A stretch of DNA of 64,000 nucleotides from Shimazuella soli (GTDB lineage Bacteria; Bacillota; Bacilli; Thermoactinomycetales; Thermoactinomycetaceae): positions 1-64,000 of the forward strand of contig NZ_JAKWBN010000007.1 in assembly GCF_022511585.1 (NCBI RefSeq). Reading direction: 5' to 3'. The position numbers and the translations under genes are program-made. This document shows positions 48,697-56,920 of the stretch, one piece after another. A model generated the notes under the pieces. That model made no database searches. It was not told the DNA's origin and saw only the letters and a list, made by a program, of their open reading frames with translations. The stretch's first letter is position 1. The number at the start of each line of letters is the position of its first letter.

Positions 48697-48898
48697 TAGT
48701 GAAGTTCGAATAGAATTGCAAATTCTGTTACTTCTACTGCTCACTTACTTGTATTGTGAACAGGCTGGAAACCCCCTTCGGAGAGAACGAAAACAACAAC
48801 TTATTGAATGGATCTATAAGAGGAAAAAGTATCCTCATCTGATGCTTGTTTTCATCCCACGATTAAAACCGTGGGTTTTCTCGCAAGCAATGTTATAA
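48689..48898 (+). CDS. Small coupled protein, 69 aa
   Basis: Starts at an ATG inside the last codons of the SDR gene, with ggtggag as ribosome site, so would be made by coupling. One leucine-rich hydrophobic stretch (LQILLLLLLTYLYC) and a basic second half. Could be a small membrane protein closing the operon. The region also contains a hairpin (cccacgatt/aaaccgtggg near 48857-48876), which suggests the last part may be the operon's terminator rather than protein. Confidence 0.4.
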   Translation: MANSEVRIELQILLLLLLTYLYCEQAGNPLRRERKQQLIEWIYKRKKYPHLMLVFIPRLKPWVFSQAML

Positions 48899-48903
48899 TT
48901 TTT

Positions 48904-49989
48904 TTACTCATACGGACGATCTTGATAAAAGTAATTAGGTTTTACGATTTTGTTTTTATATGGCTTGTGAAAAATGTGGGTTGTCGCAGGTGACATCGGA
49001 GGGATGAGCCATGCCCATTCGCCAGTTACCTCGCGGCCATTTTTTTGTTCCTGTTTTTCAAATGCTTTAAACTGCTGGGCAGCAGTGTGGTGGTCTACAA
49101 TGCTAACACCAGCTTTTTTATAGGATTCTAGTACTGCGATGTTTAACTCTACTAATGCTCGATCCTTCCATAGTGTCGCATTGCTTTGACGATGGAGTCC
49201 TACGATATCAGCAATTTGTGGAAGCAGATTATAGCGATCTTCATCTGCTAGATTTCTTGCTCCAATCTCTGTTCCCATATACCAGCCGTTAAACGGTGCA
49301 GCTACATAATTAATACCGCCTATCTCTAGGCGCATATCCGAGATAATCGGAACGGCATACCATTTTATGTGTAGTTCTTTTATTTCAGTATAACTAGGGT
49401 GTTCGATCGCGACTTCTGTAATAATGTCAGATGGGATAGGGAAATATTGTGGGTTGTCCCCGTTTATTTGAATGACAAGTGGGAGAATATCAAATGATCC
49501 TCCAGAGCCTTGCCAACCTAATGCTTGACAAGCTTTGGTAAAAGATATCGATATCGGATCACCAATAATACCTTGATCCGTTTCATACCCTGCATAGCGT
49601 AAAAGCTGTTGATTCCAGATGCGAACTGGTTGCTGTCCATGTTGTTCTGCTGGGAAGATCGTGATCGTCGGCTGGATTTCTCCATGATTGGTAGCATGGG
49701 AAATATGGTGAAATAGTGTACCTGCAACTTCGGTTGCTGTATATTTGTCTCTTGCATCAATGACAGTAAGGCGGTTCCAAAATAATCTACCGATGCAGCG
49801 ATTGGAATTACGCCATGCCATTTTAGCTCCATGGGACAATTCCTCATATGTATGCTGATAAGTACCATTAGTAATGATCTCTTCTTTTATTTCTTGGACT
49901 CTATGGAGAGCTGCATCGATTGGCTTTTCTAGTTCTCGATAACAGGTGAAAATGAAGTTTTCTGCTTCTTGCATGATTGGGCTGACCAT
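48904..49989 (-). CDS. nos: Bacterial nitric oxide synthase, oxygenase domain only
   Basis: Heme enzyme that makes NO and citrulline from arginine with electrons from cellular flavodoxin/reductases; in Bacillus NO protects against oxidative stress and antibiotics. 361 aa without a reductase domain. Heme ligand Cys65 in [13 protein letters not shown]; arginine-binding Glu in [12 protein letters not shown]; the pterin/heme contacts near WAWLIPPMS are present. I start at 49989 since agaggtg lies 8 bases ahead; a GTG three codons earlier is closer to it than usual. Confidence 0.95.
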   Translation of the reverse strand: MVSPIMQEAENFIFTCYRELEKPIDAALHRVQEIKEEIITNGTYQHTYEELSHGAKMAWRNSNRCIGRLFWNRLTVIDARDKYTATEVAGTLFHHISHATNHGEIQPTITIFPAEQHGQQPVRIWNQQLLRYAGYETDQGIIGDPISISFTKACQALGWQGSGGSFDILPLVIQINGDNPQYFPIPSDIITEVAIEHPSYTEIKELHIKWYAVPIISDMRLEIGGINYVAAPFNGWYMGTEIGARNLADEDRYNLLPQIADIVGLHRQSNATLWKDRALVELNIAVLESYKKAGVSIVDHHTAAQQFKAFEKQEQKNGREVTGEWAWLIPPMSPATTHIFHKPYKNKIVKPNYFYQDRPYE

Positions 49990-50094
49990 CAGGAACACAC
50001 CTCTTAGCCGTATCTCGTATGAAATATAATCTGATTATTATCGTAAACAATGATGTGTACGTTTATATGCTTGAAAATGTATTTTTTGTTACAA

Positions 50095-50612
50095 AGTGAA
50101 CCTCTCACGACTAAAGTCGTAAGCTTCGTCTACGAAGGTTGATAGCTAGGCTATCCTTATTCGTACAGGCGTGTCCACTTCGCCTCTAGTGTATAAGCCC
50201 GTAAGGGCTACAACGTTACTTTTTCGCAAGATGTTTCATGCGCCATGGATATCTGCGTTCATCAACATTCCCGAAGACGTACGATATAAGCCACGTTTCA
50301 CCCGTGCACCTCTAAAGGTATACGTTTTCGAGTTGGATGGCATAGGTGGGCAGTTCATCTTGATCCCAAAAACTCGCTTTGGATGTGTAGCTTTCTTCTT
50401 GTTGCACCAACGTCATCCCATATCGCTCACACCTATATTCCAACTTCTCTTTGATCATCCCAATGGGGATATTCACGAAATTTTGGTTGTTGCGTTTACC
50501 TAAGTTGGTGCCTTTTTGCAGATTTTCGTTATATCCGATAACCAGTGTCCCAATGCGATATTTCAAACAATAATGGATTATCTTACGACAGACGTGGAAG
50601 ACATGCATATCG
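50095..50612 (-). pseudogene. tnpB: IS605-type TnpB remnant with right-end hairpin
   Basis: Minus strand: C-terminal third of TnpB. IGTLVIGYNENLQKGTNLG, GMTLVQQEESYTSKASF, then after a frameshift near 50312 VKRGLYRTSSGMLMNADIHGA, a TGA in place of an expected codon, and NILRK. RuvC-III Asp lies in NADIHG. The downstream bases end in a stem acgactttagtcgt (50107-50120) like the right end of IS200/IS605 elements, where the guide (omega) RNA scaffold would lie. The N-terminal two thirds and tnpA are missing. Not functional. Confidence 0.8.
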
Positions 50613-50688
50613 AGCGGATTTGGAACAAAATGTTAGTAAATTTGCTCATCTGGAGTATCTAATTTATTTATCATTAATTTGCTCAGAA

Positions 50689-50849
50689 TCGCATATTTTC
50701 TATCTTGGTGAAATCAGATATGCCAAAATCAAAGCCGAGTGAGGTTTATGTGCGGATTTCTTTGAATGGACAGGCGATCCGAGATACTCGGCATTTTATT
50801 GAGATGGTGAATGTGTTGAAGGAGAAGTGGGATAATTTAAAGACCACAG
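50689..50849 (+). repeat. Repeat R1, copy 1
   Basis: About 160 bases closely similar to 61762-61925 in the same orientation; starts tcgcatattttctatc and ends aatttaaagaccacag. The two copies enclose the regulator and biosynthetic cluster. Confidence 0.85.
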
Positions 50850-50884
50850 AGGATGAGATAGTGATAAAGTTAAGGGGTTTTTAA
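50720..50884 (+). CDS. Small 54-aa protein within repeat R1
   Basis: Complete short frame beginning MPKSKPSEVYVRISLNGQ and ending EDEIVIKLRGF. Basic and helical in its second half; only a weak ggtg ribosome site. The second copy at 61.8 kb has the same start but a stop codon (CGA to TGA) after ~20 residues. Sequence similarity at the protein level across copies (synonymous changes such as gtg/gta, ttg/tta) hints that it was once coding. Function unknown; it sits beside a transposon remnant. Confidence 0.45.
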   Translation: MPKSKPSEVYVRISLNGQAIRDTRHFIEMVNVLKEKWDNLKTTEDEIVIKLRGF

Positions 50885-50972
50885 AGTAAAATTGTTAGTT
50901 AGGGGAGTTCTCCCCTAACTAAATTCTGTGTTGTGGTTGTCATTTCGAAATGTAAGCTTTTAAGTAAATATC

Positions 50973-51029
50973 TTAATTACAGGTATCTGGTGGATCAGGC
51001 ATAAGCGATTTTGTACTAGAATTAAACAT
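50973..51029 (-). CDS. Candidate 18-aa signalling peptide after the XRE-TPR regulator
   Basis: Minus strand frame of 18 codons, MFNSSTKSLMPDPPDTCN, whose start is 14 bases beyond the regulator's stop codon. The ribosome site agggaggt is one of the best in the window. Peptide genes directly after RRNPP-type regulators (Phr, NprX, PapR) encode the cognate signals. This one has no signal peptide, which is unusual; it could act inside the cell or leave by another exporter. The Pro/Asp-rich end PDPPDTCN would be the likely active part. Inference from position and ribosome site. Confidence 0.5.
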   Translation of the reverse strand: MFNSSTKSLMPDPPDTCN

Positions 51030-51043
51030 ATTGTGTTACCTCC

Positions 51044-52366
51044 CTAAGCTAATAAAGAATCTAATGTTGATTTTACAGTAATTTTAAAGGACTTTTCTAT
51101 ACATTCTTGATATTTGGAAGGATTTATTTTTTTGTAACAGTGTCCGAGTTTTACCAAGCATCTGTTGGTTGTAATGAGAAAACCGTGTTTTTCTGCAAGT
51201 TTCAAGGCTTCTTCATAAGGTTTTGTTGCTTCTTCCAAATCCCCCCGTTTTAAACAATAATCACCCATAGCTTCTAATGCGTCAATGTATCGGGATTCAT
51301 CGTTACTATCTAAACCAATTTGTACAGCTGTCTCAAAATATTCTTTAGCTAAGTTCCATTTACATTGTTTCAGGTAAAGTCTTCCCAATTGAGTATACGT
51401 AGAAACAAGTAGATATTCTTTCTTTACGAAGTTTTTCAAATCCAAAGCCAACAGAAAATACTCTTCAGCTTCTTGGAAATCCCCCTTTTGAAAGCAAATA
51501 TTTCCAAGTGAGGTCCACAATTCAAATCCTCGATCGATTTGTTTGTTTGCTTCCGCCAATTCCACTCCTCTTTCTACATATTTACGTGCTTCTCTGTAAT
51601 GTTGATCCTTAACAAGTAAAAAAGCACGTATTTCATACATATTAATCCTTACATCACTGTTATCGATCTGAGTTTCTTCTTCAAACAAGATATTTAGGGC
51701 ATGACTAGCTTCCCCATTACGGTTTAATTTTTCTAAATAAAATGCTTCCGTAACCAAAAGGGTGTACTTTAAAAAAGCTCTTTCCCCATCGGGATGAAAG
51801 ATAGCTAGTCCTTGTTTATTGAGGTAGAGTGCTTTCTCGGTGTCTCCTTCATAAAAATAACTAATCCGTCCTAACTCTTTGTAGCAGTAGGAACCAATGT
51901 TGCTCTTTTCATAATCTGGATGCTGTTTCAGTAACTGTAGTACTTCTAGAAAATATTCTCTGGATTTTACCCACATATTTTGTTTGTAATAGTATCTCCC
52001 TTTTAGATAGAGGAAATATAAGTACAAAGCATCTTCTACGTCAATCGAAATAGAATCAAACCTTTCGATTGGGAATTCTGATCCAATATAATTTAGTAGA
52101 CGTTCGATGCCTTTTAACGTTCTTAGAAGTTTGTTTTGATTATCCACTTTTTCATTTAGCAAAACAGGGTATTGGGAAAAGTCAATATTCAGTTTCTTGC
52201 ATAGATACTGAATTTTCTCTTCGCTTACTCCCAAAGTTCCACGTTCTAGCTTACTGATTGTGGCTGAAGATATGTTTTCATCAGCAATGTTATCCAAAGA
52301 GTGTCCTTGTTTACTTCTGATTTTTTTCAGATACTTTCCGAAAGCAACATATTCTGCTGGCTTCAC
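51044..52366 (-). CDS. XRE-family TPR regulator (RRNPP-like)
   Basis: 440 aa. N-terminal helix-turn-helix (FGKYLKKIRSKQGHSLDNIA... SSATISKLERGTLGVSEEKI, residues ~8-63), then some nine tetratricopeptide repeats to the end, with clear TPR units such as WTSLGNICFQKGDFQEAEEYFLLAL and ALEAMGDYCLKRGDLEEATKPYEEAL. This is the build of PlcR, NprR and AimR, which bind short peptides in the TPR groove and switch DNA binding. GTG start after gggggagg. Divergent from the cluster at 52716-60427 across a perfect inverted repeat; probably its regulator. Confidence 0.85.
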   Translation of the reverse strand: MKPAEYVAFGKYLKKIRSKQGHSLDNIADENISSATISKLERGTLGVSEEKIQYLCKKLNIDFSQYPVLLNEKVDNQNKLLRTLKGIERLLNYIGSEFPIERFDSISIDVEDALYLYFLYLKGRYYYKQNMWVKSREYFLEVLQLLKQHPDYEKSNIGSYCYKELGRISYFYEGDTEKALYLNKQGLAIFHPDGERAFLKYTLLVTEAFYLEKLNRNGEASHALNILFEEETQIDNSDVRINMYEIRAFLLVKDQHYREARKYVERGVELAEANKQIDRGFELWTSLGNICFQKGDFQEAEEYFLLALDLKNFVKKEYLLVSTYTQLGRLYLKQCKWNLAKEYFETAVQIGLDSNDESRYIDALEAMGDYCLKRGDLEEATKPYEEALKLAEKHGFLITTNRCLVKLGHCYKKINPSKYQECIEKSFKITVKSTLDSLLA

Positions 52367-52420
52367 AGCACCCTCCCCCTTTAAAGATTATTATCTGAAA
52401 TGTTTGTGAAGTGATCAACA

Positions 52421-52465
52421 ATTAAATATTTAGTGAAAATGGATAAAAATCACTAAATATTTAAT
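52421..52465. promoter_or_regulatory. Perfect 16-bp inverted repeat, candidate operator
   Basis: Arms attaaatatttagtga and tcactaaatatttaat with a 13-base spacer, placed 55 bases from the regulator start and ~250 bases before the divergent cluster. No T run follows on either strand as expected for a terminator, so an operator for the XRE-TPR protein is likely. The remaining bases to 52715 show no gene. Confidence 0.6.
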
Positions 52466-52715
52466 GTTTGTACAATTATTTGGAATGGACTAAAATTTGA
52501 TTAAGATGATCTCAAGGATTCCTATAAATGGATTAGAATGTTTGATTTTGAAAAGATTTAATATTCTACTCAATTTTACCATGTGATTTATAAGGGTAAA
52601 AGGCTAATTAATCAATTTATTGGTAGAATGATCAGCTTTTACTTCAAGTAATGTTGAACACCACTGAGACTGCACAGAGTATTAGTAAGAGAATATCAAT
52701 ATCTGGGGGATTTTT

Positions 52716-53192
52716 ATGAGAACAAATCAGGTAAATACATTATTACCATCGTTACCAAGATTGAAGAAGAAAGAATCCAATTATTATCAGGTTGCTGTTG
52801 CTGGGTGTTTGGATAAAGTGAAAAGATTTTGGGAGTTTATGAAATTCTCAGGGTATCGATTGTCTTGTGATTATCAGAAACTATTTGATCATTTGGTTCA
52901 AAAGGAAGATTTGCATGTGGTTATGCAATTGGAAGAGACCCCGTATTTTCTATCTCGTTTTCATAGGAAAGAAAGCGTAGTGCATATTCAAACCGATGAT
53001 GGAAGAAAGATTGAATTTCCTTTGCTGAATGTCCAGATTGTAGAAATGCCAAATAGAATGGTTTATATACAAGGGAAGTCATACGATATCTTTGCCAATC
53101 CTGATAACAACAGAAGAAGAGAGAGCGTGTTATTAGATTGCAAAGTGGTAGATTCAGAGAAGAAAAGAGAATTCGTAGCAGTAAACGAATAG
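52716..53192 (+). CDS. Hypothetical protein, first gene of the cluster (paralogue A)
   Basis: 158 aa, no recognised family. Basic N-terminal ~30 residues, then a helical part (LDKVKRFWEFMKFSGYRL) and a beta-rich end (VVHIQTDDGRKIEFPLLNVQIVEMPNRMVYIQGK). The last half resembles the product of the next gene residue by residue in pattern, so the two are paralogues. Ribosome site tggggga before the ATG. Could be a scaffold or small regulatory subunit; no catalytic motif is visible. Confidence 0.7.
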   Translation: MRTNQVNTLLPSLPRLKKKESNYYQVAVAGCLDKVKRFWEFMKFSGYRLSCDYQKLFDHLVQKEDLHVVMQLEETPYFLSRFHRKESVVHIQTDDGRKIEFPLLNVQIVEMPNRMVYIQGKSYDIFANPDNNRRRESVLLDCKVVDSEKKREFVAVNE

Positions 53193-53204
53193 GGGTTTCC
53201 TTTC

Positions 53205-53501
53205 ATGAGTTTCCAAATGATTACAATCGGGAGTTTTGATCAAATTACAAGTTATTTGAATAAGATGCAAGCAATTGCAAGTTATGAATATAAACCTATT
53301 TACAAGCAGTTGCTAGAGAAAAATGAATTTCTGATTGTATTTAATTGTAAACAACGTCACAACGAACTTGAAACTCATCATTTTACTCGTATTGAGGTAC
53401 AAGCTCAGGATGAGGAAGAGGAAGTGGCCTTTACCCTAACCAATGTTAAGGTGATTGATACCGGAAAAGGAGTTATTCATATCAAAGGTAAGTTAGAGTG
53501 A
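53205..53501 (+). CDS. Hypothetical protein, paralogue B
   Basis: 98 aa; matches paralogue A in order: helix (FDQITSYLNKMQAIASYEYKPIYKQLLEKNEFL), beta strand (LIVFNCKQ), acidic turn and a closing FTLTNVKVIDTGKGVIHIKGK. Lacks A's N-terminal extension. Twelve bases separate the genes; the ribosome site is weak, so coupling to A is likely. Unknown function. Confidence 0.65.
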   Translation: MSFQMITIGSFDQITSYLNKMQAIASYEYKPIYKQLLEKNEFLIVFNCKQRHNELETHHFTRIEVQAQDEEEEVAFTLTNVKVIDTGKGVIHIKGKLE

Positions 53502-53548
53502 GTTGGTGATGGTCGACTTTACGGCCAAGGTTAAGGAGGTTAAACAAG

Positions 53549-54763
53549 ATGGCTAATTATATCTCATCAGTTTCAAAGATTAGCATAGAGGATCAACCAT
53601 TTGAATTGGTAGAACGAAAAGGAGTAGGTCATCCAGATACTATCTGTGATGCAATTGCAGAAAGGGCCTCTAGGTATTACTCTGGGTACTGTTTTCAACA
53701 TTTTGGAAGGGTTGCTCATCACTGGTTTGATAAGGTTATGCTGATTGGTGGGGAAGCTACCATTGGTTTCGGCAAGGGAGAGATGATAAAGCCCTACATC
53801 ATCATTTTTGCTGGAAAGGCTGCTTTTGCTTTTGGAAATCAGAAAATACCAGTACGAGATATTTTGTACCAAGCTGCTTCAGAGGTTCTATCAGAAGTAT
53901 TAACGGATTTTGATCCAACTAAAAATCTCGAAATATCCCTACAAATTATTGATCATTGTGGACCAAGTCGGAAAAACTCTAGGTATCGTCCAATGAAATT
54001 AGATGACTTGTTGTCTCTTGATGATAAGAAAAGAATATCTAATGATTGCAACTTATTGTCAGGCTATGCACCACTTAGCAAACTTGAGCAAATGGTTCTC
54101 TCTTGTGAAAAATATATAAATGGTACTGAGTTTAAGCAAGCTAATCCGGATACAGGTTGGGATGTAAAAGTATTTGGTAGTCGTCATGAAAAGAATTTTA
54201 AATTATTGATTAACTTACCATTTATTGCGAAGTACATTTCTTCTCAATCTCACTATGTTCAGCGCAAAAAAGAAGTTACAAGGCAAATTCATGAACATAT
54301 CTATCAAACTTTTCATGTAATACCGGACATTTCTGTTAATCCCGATGGAGATCGAACTGATCGACCTTATTTAACGGTTTTTGGATCTGTTGCAGATACA
54401 GGAGATATTGGAGTTGTTGGTCGAGGAAATCGTATCAATGGATTAATAACTCCAATGAGATCCATGAGTATTGAAGCTCCAGCTGGTAAAAATCCGTTAG
54501 ATCATACAGGGAAACTTTATGGAGTGTTAGCTCAAAGGTTAGCAGAAGAGATTTACCTTTCTCTGAAGAAGCCAATCGAAGTGCATATATTCACTTCAAA
54601 AGCTGCTCCTTTGCATAACCCAGATGAGATTACTGTTAGCATACAAAATTGGGCTGAGAATCAAACGGAAAAATTAATAGTGGAGCAAATTATTGATTCC
54701 CATATTAACTCAGTAGAAGGTATTACTAAAGAATTGATATTCAAAGGTATTACGATGTGGTAG
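53549..54763 (+). CDS. mat: Archaeal-type S-adenosylmethionine synthetase
   Basis: 404 aa of the archaeal MAT family, which makes S-adenosylmethionine from methionine and ATP and is distinct in sequence from bacterial MetK. Hallmarks: [14 protein letters not shown] near residue 25, [47 protein letters not shown] and [22 protein letters not shown]. Bacteria usually have metK; this family appears in them mostly as part of specialised clusters. No methyltransferase is nearby, so the SAM may be used in another way or the enzyme adenosylates a different substrate. Excellent aaggagg site. Confidence 0.9.
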   Translation: MANYISSVSKISIEDQPFELVERKGVGHPDTICDAIAERASRYYSGYCFQHFGRVAHHWFDKVMLIGGEATIGFGKGEMIKPYIIIFAGKAAFAFGNQKIPVRDILYQAASEVLSEVLTDFDPTKNLEISLQIIDHCGPSRKNSRYRPMKLDDLLSLDDKKRISNDCNLLSGYAPLSKLEQMVLSCEKYINGTEFKQANPDTGWDVKVFGSRHEKNFKLLINLPFIAKYISSQSHYVQRKKEVTRQIHEHIYQTFHVIPDISVNPDGDRTDRPYLTVFGSVADTGDIGVVGRGNRINGLITPMRSMSIEAPAGKNPLDHTGKLYGVLAQRLAEEIYLSLKKPIEVHIFTSKAAPLHNPDEITVSIQNWAENQTEKLIVEQIIDSHINSVEGITKELIFKGITMW

Positions 54764-54800
54764 TAACCAAATTTAATTATTCAAGTGGAGCGTTGTTTCT

Positions 54801-55832
54801 ATGAATACTGAAATCGTTAATGCCGTTGGTGAGTGTATAGCAAAACCTGATTCTCCATTAAATTATTGGGTTCAATCATACGAATTTCACCCTGAGACTG
54901 ATACCAATTACAACCAGTTTATTTTCATGCTGAAACCTGAGTTATGCAGAGTACAAGATGGGGTAGATTTGAATAAAATTTTAGATTTAGTTCAAGGTCA
55001 ATTTCATACATTTGATGTACGAGTTAGGGCTGTACGTGTGTTTTCTTCCATGTATTTGAAAAAACATGAACTTATCAAAAAACATTACGCAGTATTAGAT
55101 CGAGTATCAAAGTACGGCTTAGATGTATGCTCAAATGGTACAAAAGAGCGATTATCACAGGCATTTCCACACATAAAAGATGGCAATAGCAGTGTTATTG
55201 GTAGTCTAGAGTTTTTAAGAAATCATCCAGATTTTTCACCTCTTGCCCTAGAAATCCTTTCGCAGAATGTAGAAACCAAGAAACTAGGTTCTGGTGTATA
55301 TGCTATCTCTTTAACAATGGATGACCAATATTGTGTAATTCTTAATCCTTTTTATCCCTGTCAATTGGATTGGTTTACCACCTTAGGAAACGCTGTAGTT
55401 GTATTTGAATGTATTTCCCCAAAAGATTTAAAAGATATACGTCAAAAAATGGTGGGTGCTACTGATCCTCATTGTGCTCAAGAGGGTTCAATCAAAAATC
55501 TACTACTTAAGTATAAAGATGAGTTCAAGTTACCATGTGCAAATATTCGTTTTAATGGGATACACGTTTCACCATGCCCAATAGAGGGGTTGTTTGCTAC
55601 TATTCGTTATTTTAGCGATGACCATAAAAATGGGAAAATTCAAATTTGTGATACATCCTTTGGGAATCTGCTTATTCAAAACGGGATGGAAAAAGAGCAA
55701 ATTTTAGAATTGCAGACTAATCCATTAGTTTCAGCTGATGGTTATAAAATTCCATTATTTGATCTTACTGAAGATATGAATTGGGAGGATGCTTTGGCAC
55801 TTATTAAGCGTTGTTATCTCATTAATCAGTGA
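54801..55832 (+). CDS. Nucleoside-diphosphate-kinase-like protein with a large insertion
   Basis: 343 aa. Residues ~39-100 resemble the NDK N-terminal half (FIFMLKPELCR where NDK has a strand and KPD, then KKHYAVL). Residues ~196-272 resemble its C-terminal half: NAVVVFECI, KMVGATDPHCAQEGSIKN, and NGIHVSPCP with His255 at the place of the phosphorylated His (NDK: NxxH[GA]SD, so the SD is SP here). About 95 residues are inserted between. Probably a phosphotransferase on a nucleotide or a product intermediate rather than a housekeeping NDK. Assignment is by motif reading only. Confidence 0.65.
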   Translation: MNTEIVNAVGECIAKPDSPLNYWVQSYEFHPETDTNYNQFIFMLKPELCRVQDGVDLNKILDLVQGQFHTFDVRVRAVRVFSSMYLKKHELIKKHYAVLDRVSKYGLDVCSNGTKERLSQAFPHIKDGNSSVIGSLEFLRNHPDFSPLALEILSQNVETKKLGSGVYAISLTMDDQYCVILNPFYPCQLDWFTTLGNAVVVFECISPKDLKDIRQKMVGATDPHCAQEGSIKNLLLKYKDEFKLPCANIRFNGIHVSPCPIEGLFATIRYFSDDHKNGKIQICDTSFGNLLIQNGMEKEQILELQTNPLVSADGYKIPLFDLTEDMNWEDALALIKRCYLINQ

Positions 55833-55874
55833 GAAATAATTCAGATACTTCTTGGTGATTTGGAGGAGCATCAT

Positions 55875-56876
55875 ATGATTAGCGTAGATATGGAGACAGA
55901 GATTCAACTTGCTAAAGAAGTTTTCAACAGATATTTCATGGGAAGTTTAACGGATATTGAAATTCTCCAAGGAGCTAGTCCTAATCGATGTTGGTTAATA
56001 AGAAGCAATTCAGGTTTATTTGTGCTTCGGAAATGTGTTCGTAACCGTAATCGAGAGTGGTTACAGTATCTGGAGAGACTCACTGAATCACTACTAGTGC
56101 TTGGGTTTCCTGTAGCTCCTTTGATTGAGTCAAGGCAACGAGACCAAACCGTGTATTATGCAGACGATTATTGGCAACTTAGACCATATATAGAAGGAAG
56201 GTTTTATCAACTTGGTCGAAATGAGGACATATTTGAAGCTTTAGCTACACTTCTAAACCTACACCAAATCGATAAATTTCCCAATGGACCTACCAACCCA
56301 AATATTGGTGTAGAAAGATGGATAGAATCTCCTGAACAGGGATTAAAGGAGACAGAAATCGCATTATTTCGGTGTGCAAATAGAAAGCATGTGGAAAAAC
56401 TTATAAAATTGTTTTCCGCTACTTTAGAGGATGCTTTGATGACTCTTTCTTCTGATAGGTTTCAATCTCTTCCATTTGTTCTGACGCATGGTGATTTTCA
56501 TGGTACCAATTTGATATTTAATCAAAACAAACTTATTTCAGTTCTTGACTGGGATACGGTAGAAATTCGCCCGCGTATATATGATATCGCATTAGCGGCA
56601 TTCCTTCTAACTCGAAAAAGACGTGGGAGTTTTGAAATTAATCCAAGCTACACTAAGAAATTTCTCGAAATATATTCCACACACAGTCGTCTAACACGGG
56701 AAGAGTGGTCAGTTATTGTTCCATTATTACAACTTCACTATATACCTACTAAACGTTATCTAGATCTTATGCGTATTTATGCGCCAAATTTATTGAATTG
56801 GTATTTAAAATGGTCTGTAGATGCAATCATTTCTATTAAACATCAGCTAAATCCCGTAATCAATCAACTAAAATAA
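55875..56876 (+). CDS. Aminoglycoside-phosphotransferase-fold kinase
   Basis: 333 aa of the APH/choline kinase fold (CotS/HSK2-like). ATP lobe with LQGASPNRCWLIRSNSGLFVLRKC (the usual Lys in LRK), Brenner-type catalytic loop VLTHGDFHGTNLIF (Asp and Asn), and the metal-binding SVLDWDTVEIRPRIYDIA. Expected to phosphorylate a small hydroxyl compound, possibly the cyclitol or sugar of this cluster, or to give self-resistance. ATG at 55875 from the ggagg spacing; the frame could begin at a TTG at 55860. Confidence 0.83.
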   Translation: MISVDMETEIQLAKEVFNRYFMGSLTDIEILQGASPNRCWLIRSNSGLFVLRKCVRNRNREWLQYLERLTESLLVLGFPVAPLIESRQRDQTVYYADDYWQLRPYIEGRFYQLGRNEDIFEALATLLNLHQIDKFPNGPTNPNIGVERWIESPEQGLKETEIALFRCANRKHVEKLIKLFSATLEDALMTLSSDRFQSLPFVLTHGDFHGTNLIFNQNKLISVLDWDTVEIRPRIYDIALAAFLLTRKRRGSFEINPSYTKKFLEIYSTHSRLTREEWSVIVPLLQLHYIPTKRYLDLMRIYAPNLLNWYLKWSVDAIISIKHQLNPVINQLK

Positions 56877-56920
56877 CAGATTTAATGAGTCGATGATTTA
56901 GAAGGGATTGATATAGTGAT

